Assembly (NCBI GenBank): GCA_016218815.1
Contig: JACRCX010000025.1
Location: 62,001-126,000 of the forward strand
DNA: 64,000 nt
Source of the DNA: Deltaproteobacteria bacterium
GTDB taxonomy: Bacteria; Myxococcota_A; Polyangia; DRWM01; JAAZOP01
Direction of reading: 5' to 3'
A model generated the notes under the pieces. The model had not been told where the DNA came from, did not search any database, and saw only the letters and a program-made list of their open reading frames with translations. Made by a program: the position numbers and the translations under genes. Below, piece by piece: positions 23,089 to 31,449 of the stretch (positions within the stretch are counted from its first letter, which is position 1; each line of letters starts with the position of its first letter).

Positions 23089-23667
23089 TCACGTCGGCGG
23101 GGAGAACGGGCCTGCGTCTTCCAGGACGGTGGCGACGGGTTGCACGCGGAGAAGGGGACGGAGGACGTTGTTCCGGTACGTCGCGAGGGTCGCGGCGTGC
23201 CACTCGGGCCTTGCGGCGGCACAGGCATCTTCCACAAGAACGGTCTGGAAGTCGTTGGCCACGGCATCGAGCGCGGTGGCCAGGACGCAGAAGTGGGTGG
23301 AGATGCCGGCGACGAGCACCGTGTCAACGGCGAGGAGACGGAGCGTCTGGCCGAGGTCGGTCTTGAAGAAGGCGGAGAAACGACGCTTGGGCAGGACGGT
23401 GTCGTCCGGCGCGCGATGCAGCTCCGGGATGGGGTCGGCGCCGGGGGTGCCGCGCAGGGCGTGGGGCTTCATCCTGCCGTGGAAGATGAAGTCGTCGGGG
23501 AGGAAGCTGTCGCAGGCGAAGATCACGGGCCAGCGGCGTTCGTGGGCGGCGTCGAGGATACGGTTGATGGCGGGGACGACGGCGAGGGCGGCGTCGCGTG
23601 CGGGGCCCGCGTGTGCCCCGTGAATGTTGTCGCACAACATGTCGACCACGATCACGGCCGGTGTCAT
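23089..23667 (-). CDS. Isochorismatase-family cysteine hydrolase
   Basis: 192 residues. ATG 23667 follows GAGGT by six bases. The catalytic triad of the family can be seen: Asp in VIVVDMLCD, Lys in LPKRRFSAF, and Cys in GISTHFCVLATA, with the usual cis-peptide region before it. Such enzymes hydrolyse nicotinamide, isochorismate or other amides and ethers. The HFC context and overall length favour a nicotinamidase-like or unspecified cysteine hydrolase. The next gene on this strand ends 1 kb away, so it may be transcribed alone or with the small lipoprotein gene downstream at 23696, which it does not overlap. Confidence 0.85.
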   Translation of the reverse strand: MTPAVIVVDMLCDNIHGAHAGPARDAALAVVPAINRILDAAHERRWPVIFACDSFLPDDFIFHGRMKPHALRGTPGADPIPELHRAPDDTVLPKRRFSAFFKTDLGQTLRLLAVDTVLVAGISTHFCVLATALDAVANDFQTVLVEDACAAARPEWHAATLATYRNNVLRPLLRVQPVATVLEDAGPFSPPT

Positions 23668-23695
23668 TCCAAACCTCCCGAACCGTCGGGCGCCC

Positions 23696-24157
23696 CTAGC
23701 GCGAGAGGTTCCCTTCGCCGACGAGCTCGACGCCGGCGTCGAAGGCGACGGCTCGGACGTCGTTTTCGTCGCCGACGACGCCGGACTCGCCGCGGACGCG
23801 GAGGAGGCCGACGACGTTGGCGTCGCCGACGATGCGCAGGGCGCCTTCGATGATGGTCCGATCGTAGCCCGCACCGGTGATGCGGTTGCCGTTGCCGCGG
23901 ATGAGGAGATCGCCCTCGTAGATCCCAGCGGCGAGAACGACCTCGGCGCCGTTGCCGTTGACGGGCGAGAGCGCTCCGGCCCGCTCGGGCGGCGGGCCGT
24001 CCTGGGCGACGGACGCTACCGGGCCCGGTGGGGGGCCCGTGCGGTCGCCGTAGAGGGCGCAGGAGCCGAGGAGGGCGGCGGAGACGGCGACGAGGGCGGC
24101 GACGTTCGTGGACCGCGGCGTGCCGCGGGCTGCGTTTCCGGTTCGGGTGAGGTCCAT
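23696..24157 (-). CDS. Small lipoprotein with DUF3060-like beta-helix repeats
   Basis: 153 residues. ATG 24157 follows GAGGAAGGAG at good distance and opens a signal peptide with a lipobox ending LLGSC (C33). After a proline-rich linker the mature part has short repeated strands (VNGNGAEVVLAAGIYEGDL, GNGNRITGAGYDRTIIEG, VVGDENDVRAVAF) like the right-handed stacks of DUF3060 or pectate-lyase-type folds. Function unknown; outer membrane or periplasmic. Confidence 0.65.
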   Translation of the reverse strand: MDLTRTGNAARGTPRSTNVAALVAVSAALLGSCALYGDRTGPPPGPVASVAQDGPPPERAGALSPVNGNGAEVVLAAGIYEGDLLIRGNGNRITGAGYDRTIIEGALRIVGDANVVGLLRVRGESGVVGDENDVRAVAFDAGVELVGEGNLSR

Positions 24158-24464
24158 GGGGTGCTCCTTCCTCGACGGGCGTCCATTGTAGCGCGGCGGC
24201 GACGCGTGGCCACCGGGAGGAAGGTGAGCGCCCACCAGAGCCAGCCGGCGAGGCGCCGGGCGCCGGGCGAACGGGACGTGGTCCCGGGGCAAAGACCCCG
24301 GGCTGCAGCAGGGATCCCGCGGCGCTGCCTGCTGCCGGCGCGCCCGGCCTGGTTCCCCGAGCCGGGGACCGAAAACCGAGAACCGAGAACTGATCTACTA
24401 CCTTCCGATTCCTTCGCGGCACGCGAAGGAACTGTCGACTCTCGACTCTCGACTGTTGACGCGT
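24158..24464. other. Intergenic region without a gene, rich in small repeats
   Basis: About 300 bases with no convincing coding sequence. It holds a perfect hairpin CCCGGGG-CAAAGA-CCCCGGG (24283-24302), a heptamer tract of CCGAAAA/CCGAGAA type (24363-24388) and three CTCGACT heptamers (about 24433-24455). Confidence 0.7.
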
Positions 24465-24497
24465 GGCCAGGGGCCGCTTTGGTTGCGGCCCCTGGCC
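24465..24497 (-). terminator. Strong hairpin downstream of the export operon
   Basis: GGCCAGGGGCCGC and GCGGCCCCTGGCC form a perfect 13-base-pair stem around a seven-base loop. On the minus strand it lies 16 bases after the stop of the membrane fusion protein gene, where an operon terminator is expected. There is no T run, so rho-independent action is uncertain. Confidence 0.6.
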
Positions 24498-24512
24498 GCG
24501 CTATGAACACCG

Positions 24513-25700
24513 TCATCGCGTCTCCACTTCAACGCCGTCCTCCAGCTTCTCGCTGGGGTGGAGCACGACCACGTCGGCGGCGTCGAGGCCGGCCTGGACC
24601 TCGACGTCGGCGGCGCCGCGGCGGCCGAGCTGGACGGGGCGGCGGACGGCGCGGCCGCCGGCGACCACGAACACCGCCCATTGATCGCCGTCGCGGAAGA
24701 CGGCGCCGGAGGGGGCGAGGAGGACGTCGGTGCTCTCCCAGACGACGACAGACGCCTCGACCCGCCAGCCGTCGCCAAGGGTGGGCCAAGGGGCGTCGGG
24801 ATCGGGGTCGATGAGGACGTTGACGCGCTGTTCCTCGATGCCGAGGGCGGAGAGCTTGGTGAACGCGGCAGGCTCGACACGACGCACGAGGCCGGCGAGG
24901 GGCTGGGGACCGCCCCACTGGCGCAGCTCGACGCGGGCACCGGGGGTCACCTGGGCGGCGTCGGCAGTGAGGAAGTCGGCGACGACCTCGAGCGCGGCGG
25001 GATCGGCGATGGCGAGGAGCGGGGTGCCGGGGGCGACAGGGCCCTCGTTCTCCTGGAGGACGGCTAGGACGACGCCGGATGAGGGGGAGAGGACAGGGAC
25101 GGGCGCAGCGGCGTCGCCGGTGCCGGTCGTGCCGGCGAGGGTGGCGCGGACGGCTTCGACCTGGCGGTGGGCGGTTTCGACGGCGAGGGCGGCGGCGTCC
25201 ACGTCGCGCTGGCGCGCGCGCAGTTCGAACTCGGCGGCGTCGAGGTCGCGGCGGGAGAGGGCCTGGGTCTCGAAGAGGGATCTGGCGCGGGCGCGTTCGC
25301 GGTAGGCCTGGCCGCGCGCGAGGTCGGCGAGGTCGACGGCGGCCGCGGCCTGGGCCTCGGCGGCCTCGGCGGCGGCGATGCGCGCGTCGAGCTCGGCGCG
25401 GGTGCGGGCGTCGAGGAGGGGAGAGGGAGGAGGAGCGATCGTGGCGACGACGTCGCCGGCGGCGACGGGGTCGCCCGCGCGCAGGGTGATGCGGGCGAGG
25501 GTTCCGAGGATCGGGGCGGCGACGACGTAGCGCTCGCGGGCGCGGGTCCGGCCGGCGGCATCGACGGTGACGCGCAGGGGACCACGGCGGACGGCCGCGG
25601 CGTCGACGGGGAGCGGCTGGGGGAGGAAGGCGTAGGTGACGCCGCCGGCGATGGCGAGAACGAGCACGAAGAGGAAGATGCGTTTCAGCCATTTCTTCAT
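24513..25700 (-). CDS. HlyD/MacA-type periplasmic adaptor (membrane fusion protein)
   Basis: 395 residues. An N-terminal anchor (IFLFVLVLAIAGGVTYAFL) is followed by the first half of a barrel-sandwich domain (RYVVAAPILGTLARITLRAG), a long alpha-helical hairpin rich in Ala/Arg/Glu (about 95-190), the second lipoyl half (LSPSSGVVLAVLQENEGPV) and a beta-barrel. Such adaptors link an inner membrane exporter to an outer membrane channel. ATG 25700 lies four bases after the stop of the permease gene, so it belongs to the TetR-ATPase-permease operon. A longer in-frame reading to 26033 is a shadow of the permease gene. Confidence 0.9.
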   Translation of the reverse strand: MKKWLKRIFLFVLVLAIAGGVTYAFLPQPLPVDAAAVRRGPLRVTVDAAGRTRARERYVVAAPILGTLARITLRAGDPVAAGDVVATIAPPPSPLLDARTRAELDARIAAAEAAEAQAAAAVDLADLARGQAYRERARARSLFETQALSRRDLDAAEFELRARQRDVDAAALAVETAHRQVEAVRATLAGTTGTGDAAAPVPVLSPSSGVVLAVLQENEGPVAPGTPLLAIADPAALEVVADFLTADAAQVTPGARVELRQWGGPQPLAGLVRRVEPAAFTKLSALGIEEQRVNVLIDPDPDAPWPTLGDGWRVEASVVVWESTDVLLAPSGAVFRDGDQWAVFVVAGGRAVRRPVQLGRRGAADVEVQAGLDAADVVVLHPSEKLEDGVEVETR

Positions 25701-25704
25701 CGGC

Positions 25705-28062
25705 TCACTCCTTGGTCTTGAGCACCTCGACGAGGTCGAGGCGGTCGATGCGGCGACGGACCGCGAGCGCGGTGAGGAGGCTCGCGCCGAGGACGACGAG
25801 GGCGGCGAAGGCGAAGGTCGAGTTCTCGACGACGAGAGGGACGCGGAAGAGGTCGGAGCTAAGGTTTCGGGCGATGAGGGCGGAGAAGCCGACGCCGAAG
25901 AGGCAGCCGAGGGGGAGGGCGAGGACGACCAGGACGGCGAGCTCGCCGAGCAGGACGGCGGAGACCTCGCCACGGGTGAAGCCCAGGACGCGCAGGCTGG
26001 CCAGCTCGCGCTCGCGCTCGGCGAGCGTGACACGGGCCGAGTTGTAGACGACGCCGACGGAGATCACGGCGGCGAAGAGGACGAGGATGCCGGTGAAGAA
26101 GAGGAGGTACTGGGCGTTGGTGGCCTCGAAGGAGGCGACGGCGACGCGCTGGAGCAGGACGCCGGCGACCATTGGCGCGTCCTTGAGGCGGCGGTGCAAC
26201 TCCTTCTCCGAGGCCTGGTCGACGGAGAGGAAGGCGCCGCTGACGGCGGGGCCGTGGCCGGCGAGGCGGTTGAGGGCGTCGAGTTCCATGTACGCCGAGA
26301 GGCCGATCAGATCGCGGACGACGGCGGCGAGGCGGACGGTCTTGCGGGGGCGGGTGCCTTCGAGGACGTCGACGCCGAGGTCGTCGCCGGGGTGGACGTG
26401 CAGCAGGTCGGCGAGCTTATCGGTGAGCATGAGGCCGGCGGCGGGGATGTCGACAAGGTTCCCGCCGCGGTCGGAGATGCGGTGGAGGGCGGGGGAGGCG
26501 GGGAGGCCGAGGATGCCGATGCGCCAGGTGCGGTGGCCGGCGCGGAGCACGACAGGGACGGCGCGGAAGGGCTCGACGCGGGAGACGCCGGGCAGGCCGC
26601 GCAGCTCGACCACGACGGCGGGATCGCGGGGCTCGACGAAGGTGACGGTGGCGTCCTCGAGCTGGGCGCGGCGGAACTGGAGGTCCATCATCCAGGAGAT
26701 CGAATCGTCGAGGAACGCGCCCAGGACGAGGATGGCCATGGCGGCGGCGACGCCGACGGCGGTGAGCAGGGCACGGACAGGGCGGCGGCCGAGGCTGCGG
26801 AGGATCATGCGGCCGACGGGGCCGAGGAGGCGTCCGAGGCCGAGGCGTTCGAGGAGCGTCGCGCGGTAGCGCGGGGGAGCGGGAGGGCGCATGGCCTCGG
26901 CGGGGGGCAGGCGGACGGCGCGGCGGACCGCGCCGGCGACGCCGGCGAAGGCGGTGAGGAGGCTGAGGAGGACGGCGGCGGCGACGGCGGAGGGGTCGAG
27001 CTCGTAGCGGAAGAGGGGGAGGTGGTAGAAGAGGGCGTACATTTTCGTCATCACGGAGCCGAACCAGGCGCCGGCGAGGGTGCCGACGAGGGTGCCGAGC
27101 AGGACGATCACGCCGGCGAGCTGGAGGAAGTGCAGGCCGACGGCGGCGTTGCCGTAGCCCAGGGCCTTGATGGCGGCGATCTGCTCGCGCTGGGTGCCGA
27201 CGAGGCGGGAGAAGGCGACGTTGAGGAGGAAGGCGGCGACGCCGAGGAAGACCGCGGGCATGAAGACGGCGACGCCCTGGAGCTGGCGGATCTCGTCGGA
27301 GATGAAGCGGTGCGAGACGTGCCGGTCGCGGCCGTACGCGCCGAGGCAACCGTAGGGCTCGAGGAGGCGGTCGAGGTTGTCGAGGACGTTCTGCCGGTCG
27401 GCCCCCGGTGCGAGGCGCAGGACGACGTTGTTGAAGGCGCCTTCCATGCGCATGGCCGCGGCCAGGTCCGCTTCGGGGGCCCAGAAGACGGCGAAGTGGG
27501 CGTCGTCGGGGAGGAGGTCGCCGGGACGGATCTCGAAGATGAACTCGGGCGAGGTGGCGGTGCCGACGATGCGCAGGGTGCGGCGGGCCCCCTCCAGGAT
27601 GACGGAGACGGCGTCGCCGAGGTGGAGGTGGTGAAGTTTGAGGAGGGTTTCCCCGGCGAGGGCCTCGTCGCTGCCGGGCTCGGGCATGCGGCCGGAGAGG
27701 AGGACGAGACGGTTGAGGCGCGGGCCGCCGGGGGGGATGGAGACGAGGTGGGCCGTCGCGGGCTCGGCGAAGTCCGGGATGTTCATGGGGCCGTCGGCGA
27801 CGATGCGGGTCTCGACGGTGCCCGAGCCCGGTATTTCGGCGATGCGGGAGGCGAGGGTCGCGGGCGCGCGGCGCAGCTCGGCGAAGACATCGGCGAAGGC
27901 GAAGCGGTCGTAGTACTCCTCGTTGGAGGAGCGGAGGGCGCGGTAGGTTGTGGTGGAGCCGACGTAGGCGGCGACGGCGCAGGCGACGACGAGGGCGATG
28001 GCGGCGGCCTGGCCCTTCATGCGCAGGAGGTCGCGGCGGAGCTTGCGGTCGAGCATGCTCAT
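25705..28062 (-). CDS. FtsX/MacB-type ABC transporter permease with two FtsX domains
   Basis: 785 residues. One N-terminal membrane helix ([19 protein letters not shown]) precedes a periplasmic domain, then three helices ending in an FtsX domain (about 275-420: [30 protein letters not shown]), a second first-helix ([20 protein letters not shown]), a second periplasmic domain and a second FtsX domain ([21 protein letters not shown]). This is the duplicated LolC/MacB-like architecture of exporters or mechanotransmitting systems. ATG 28062 has GGAGGT about eight bases before it; ATG 28056 is an alternative. A minirepeat separates it from the ATPase gene. Confidence 0.9.
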   Translation of the reverse strand: MSMLDRKLRRDLLRMKGQAAAIALVVACAVAAYVGSTTTYRALRSSNEEYYDRFAFADVFAELRRAPATLASRIAEIPGSGTVETRIVADGPMNIPDFAEPATAHLVSIPPGGPRLNRLVLLSGRMPEPGSDEALAGETLLKLHHLHLGDAVSVILEGARRTLRIVGTATSPEFIFEIRPGDLLPDDAHFAVFWAPEADLAAAMRMEGAFNNVVLRLAPGADRQNVLDNLDRLLEPYGCLGAYGRDRHVSHRFISDEIRQLQGVAVFMPAVFLGVAAFLLNVAFSRLVGTQREQIAAIKALGYGNAAVGLHFLQLAGVIVLLGTLVGTLAGAWFGSVMTKMYALFYHLPLFRYELDPSAVAAAVLLSLLTAFAGVAGAVRRAVRLPPAEAMRPPAPPRYRATLLERLGLGRLLGPVGRMILRSLGRRPVRALLTAVGVAAAMAILVLGAFLDDSISWMMDLQFRRAQLEDATVTFVEPRDPAVVVELRGLPGVSRVEPFRAVPVVLRAGHRTWRIGILGLPASPALHRISDRGGNLVDIPAAGLMLTDKLADLLHVHPGDDLGVDVLEGTRPRKTVRLAAVVRDLIGLSAYMELDALNRLAGHGPAVSGAFLSVDQASEKELHRRLKDAPMVAGVLLQRVAVASFEATNAQYLLFFTGILVLFAAVISVGVVYNSARVTLAERERELASLRVLGFTRGEVSAVLLGELAVLVVLALPLGCLFGVGFSALIARNLSSDLFRVPLVVENSTFAFAALVVLGASLLTALAVRRRIDRLDLVEVLKTKE

Positions 28063-28120
28063 GGGGAGCGAAGACCTCCGGGAACATGCCGCCGGCCGCC
28101 GTGGCGCCGGGGGGATTTCG

Positions 28121-28156
28121 CGCAAAGGGCGCAAAGGACCGCAAAGGGCGCAAAGA
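28121..28156 (+). repeat. Intergenic minirepeat, CGCAAAGG type, copy 4, inside an operon
   Basis: Four units after an ATTTCG leader, in the 115-base gap between the ATPase and permease genes, which are read on the opposite strand. Its presence inside an operon shows that the family is not confined to transcript ends. Confidence 0.85.
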
Positions 28157-28177
28157 GGGGGGGGAGCGTCATGGTGG

Positions 28178-28926
<749 letters not shown>

Positions 28927-28930
<4 letters not shown>

Positions 28931-29595
28931 GGGGTCGTGGTGCCCTCCGGCCCCGGGGCGGGGAGTGCGGCGCCGGCGGGGGGCTCGACCATGCGGCGCA
29001 CCCCGTCGAAGACGGCGTGGGTGATGCGCTCGACCTCGGAGCGTTCGAGGCGCTCCCAATTCTCGAGGAGCCAGTGGTCGCAGGCGTCGTCGGCGGCGGT
29101 GACGAGGGCCATCACCAGCTCGAGCGGCAGGTCGGAGCGCACGGCGCCGATCTCGCGTCCGCGCTCGACGTACGCGCGGAGCCAGCCGATCACCAGCGCG
29201 AACTGTTCGGCGAGCGGCTTGGGGAGGCCGGTCGATTGGGCGCGTCCCCAGAACGACTTGAAGAGGGGCAGGAGCCAGGGTTGTTCGTAGGCGTCGTCGA
29301 GGGCGCGGTGGTAGAGCTGGTGGGTCTTGGTCCAGAAGGACTCGGCGTCGAGGGCGTCGAGGTCGGGCTCGACGGTGCCCAGGACGCGCTGCCAGTAGTG
29401 TTGCATGACGGCGGCGAAGAGGTCGGCCTTGTCGTCGAAGTAGTAGTAGGCGGCGCCCTTGCTGATGTCTGCGGCGGCGAGGATGTGGTTGAGGGAGGCG
29501 TCGTCGAAACCGTGGGCGGCGAACTCGCGGGCGGCGGTTTCGAGGATGCGGGCGCGTTTCTCCGGATCGAGCTTATCGAATCTTGGCCTTGGCAT
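28927..29595 (-). CDS. TetR-family transcriptional regulator
   Basis: 222 residues. The N-terminal helix-turn-helix ([31 protein letters not shown], short parts only: [23 protein letters not shown]) is typical of TetR; the C-terminal ligand domain is unassigned. It is the first gene of the export operon and overlaps the ATPase gene. It probably represses the operon until an exported compound binds. GAGAGGAACG before ATG 29595 is the likely ribosome binding site. Palindromes in the leader (29629-29685) are candidate operators. Confidence 0.9.
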
Positions 29596-29628
29596 CGTTC
29601 CTCTCCCGTCTCGTGGGTACCGGCCTTG

Positions 29629-29685
29629 TTAGACCGGCCTCACAGACCCCATGGACGAACCACTCGGTTCGACCGCATGGTCTAA
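29629..29685. promoter_or_regulatory. Candidate TetR operator region
   Basis: Upstream of the TetR start are TTAGACC (29629-29635) and its reverse complement GGTCTAA (29679-29685), the perfect palindrome CGAACC-ACTC-GGTTCG (29656-29671) and GACC-GCAT-GGTC (29671-29682). TetR proteins bind such inverted half-sites over their own promoter. Which palindrome is used cannot be told from sequence. Confidence 0.5.
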
Positions 29686-29782
29686 TACGGTGGGAGAGGT
29701 CGTTTGTCAAGGGGATGTGGTGGGATGAGCGATGGATCGAGCGGCTTGTGAATTGGTGGGAGGTTCTTCCGGGACCGGAGTT

Positions 29783-29863
29783 GGGGAGGTGGGGAGACCG
29801 GCTGGAGAGAGGGGGAGGTGCCCGTACCCTCTCCACCTCTCCAGCCGTCCTCACCACCTCTCC
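29783..29863. repeat. Long imperfect hairpin of the GAGGTGGGGAG repeat family
   Basis: The arms 29783-29809 and 29837-29863 are near-complementary (GGCTGGAGAG against CTCTCCAGCC, then GAGGTGGGGAG against CTCACCACCTC). Direct relatives, not in hairpin form, occur at 37968 and 43348. It lies between the divergent TetR and cardiolipin synthase genes. The rest of the 358-base gap holds no gene that I can see. Confidence 0.7.
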
Positions 29864-29953
29864 TCATCCGGTCCGGAGCAGGCTGACGCGACGCCACGGG
29901 CCGCGGGAGGCATCTCTGGTTGCGGGCGACACGTCGCGGTAAGATGGCCGGCG

Positions 29954-31423
29954 TTGTTCGGAGACCTTCCCATTCCGTGGGATACCGTGACCACCGTCGG
30001 GCTGACGCTGGGGGGTGTCATCCTGGCGTTCATCCTGATTCCGCGGATCGTGATGGCGCGTGGGGAGTCGGGGGCGACGCTGGCGTGGATCCTGGCGATT
30101 GCGTTCCTGCCGTACGCGGGGGCGCTCCTGTACTTCCTGATCGGGCGCACGCGGATCTGGCGGCGCAAGCGGCGGCGCAAGCGCTATCGCCGGGCGTTTC
30201 TCCAGGCGCTGGACGGGCTGCCTCGGACGGCGGCGCAGTGCGACGCGTCGTCGAGCCTGCCGGTGCTGCCGCGGCCGGCGGGCGAGATCGCGCGGATGGG
30301 GGCGTGCGCGGCGGGCTCGCCGCTGTTGCCCGGCAACCGTCTGGAGGTGCTGGTCGACGCCAACCGCACGTACGCCCTGATGGAGGAGGCGATCCGCGGG
30401 GCGAAGCACCACGTGCACGTGCAGAGCTACATCTTCCGGGGGGACGACGCGGGGACGCGGATCCGGGACGCGCTGTGCGTGAAGGCGCGGGAGGGGGTCG
30501 CGGTGCGGCTGCTGGTCGATGCGGTCGGCTCGCACGGGCTCCGATCGTCCTTCGTCCGTCCGCTGCTGGAGGCGGGGGGGAAGTTCGGCCGTTTCATGCC
30601 CGTGCTGCCGCTGCGCCCGCACTGGCGGCCCAACCTGCGCAACCACCGCAAGATCGTCGTCGTCGACGGACGGGTCGGCTTCGCGGGCGGGCTGAACATC
30701 GGTGACGAGTATCGCGGGCGCAAGAAGCGCTTCAAGCCGTGGCGCGACACCCACATGCGCCTGGAGGGCGCCGCCGCGCTGCGGCTGCAGGAGATCTTCC
30801 TGGAGGACTGGCTGTTCGCCACCGACGAGGACGTCGCCGACCCGGCGTACTTCCCCGAGCTGGATCCGGTCGGCGACGACCTGGTGCAGGTCATCGGGAG
30901 CGGGCCGGACGAGGCGGTCGGTGCGATCCACGCGGTGTTCTTCACGGCGATCACGGAGTCGCGGCGGACGCTGTTCATCACGACGCCGTATCTCGTGCCG
31001 GACCCGGCGATGCTCATGGCGCTCAAGTCGGCGGTGTGGCGCGGGGTCGACGTCCGCATCCTGGTCCCGGGCAAGTCCGACCTGCCGCTGATCCGGTTGG
31101 CGGGGCGGTCGTACTACCGCGAGCTGCTGGAGGCGGGAGTGAAGCTGTACGAGCACCGTCCGGGCATGCTCCACGCCAAGACGATGGTCGTGGACTGCGC
31201 CTGGAGCACGGTCGGCTCGGCGAACATGGACATCCGCAGTTTCCGGCTGAACTTCGAGGTCAACGTGCTGGTTTCGGGCGAGGGGATGGCGCGGCAGCTC
31301 GAGGACATCTTCCTCGCGGACATCGCCAAGGCGAAGCCCGTCGGGCTGGAGTCGGTGCTGCGCAGGCCGGCGCGCGCGAGGTTCCTGGAGGGGGTGGCCC
31401 GCGTGTTGTCGCCCATCTTGTAG
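29954..31423 (+). CDS. Cardiolipin synthase-like phospholipase D family protein
   Basis: About 489 residues. Two N-terminal membrane helices (VGLTLGGVILAFILIPRIVM and ATLAWILAIAFLPYAGALLY) are followed by two PLD domains with intact HKD motifs: NHRKIVVVDGRVGFAGGLN (His near 231) and LHAKTMVVDCAWSTVGSAN (His near 407). This is the bacterial cardiolipin synthase layout, joining phospholipids at the inner membrane. The start is uncertain: TTG 29954 and GTG 29987 are both in frame, and no clear ribosome binding site decides. The next gene starts 26 bases after its stop. Confidence 0.88.
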   Translation: MFGDLPIPWDTVTTVGLTLGGVILAFILIPRIVMARGESGATLAWILAIAFLPYAGALLYFLIGRTRIWRRKRRRKRYRRAFLQALDGLPRTAAQCDASSSLPVLPRPAGEIARMGACAAGSPLLPGNRLEVLVDANRTYALMEEAIRGAKHHVHVQSYIFRGDDAGTRIRDALCVKAREGVAVRLLVDAVGSHGLRSSFVRPLLEAGGKFGRFMPVLPLRPHWRPNLRNHRKIVVVDGRVGFAGGLNIGDEYRGRKKRFKPWRDTHMRLEGAAALRLQEIFLEDWLFATDEDVADPAYFPELDPVGDDLVQVIGSGPDEAVGAIHAVFFTAITESRRTLFITTPYLVPDPAMLMALKSAVWRGVDVRILVPGKSDLPLIRLAGRSYYRELLEAGVKLYEHRPGMLHAKTMVVDCAWSTVGSANMDIRSFRLNFEVNVLVSGEGMARQLEDIFLADIAKAKPVGLESVLRRPARARFLEGVARVLSPIL

Positions 31424-31449
31424 GATGCGGGTACGAGGTTCGCGGGCCA

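Noticed and set aside
23696..23874. Extension of the cysteine hydrolase gene to 23874
   Set aside because: The extra codons are Ser/Ala-rich, overlap the small lipoprotein gene antisense-like in frame, and the ATG at 23667 has a proper ribosome binding site.
30739..31440. Plus-strand frame preceding the GH71/99-like lipoprotein without a stop
   Set aside because: It is an alternative frame of the cardiolipin synthase gene, whose HKD motifs are intact in the other frame.
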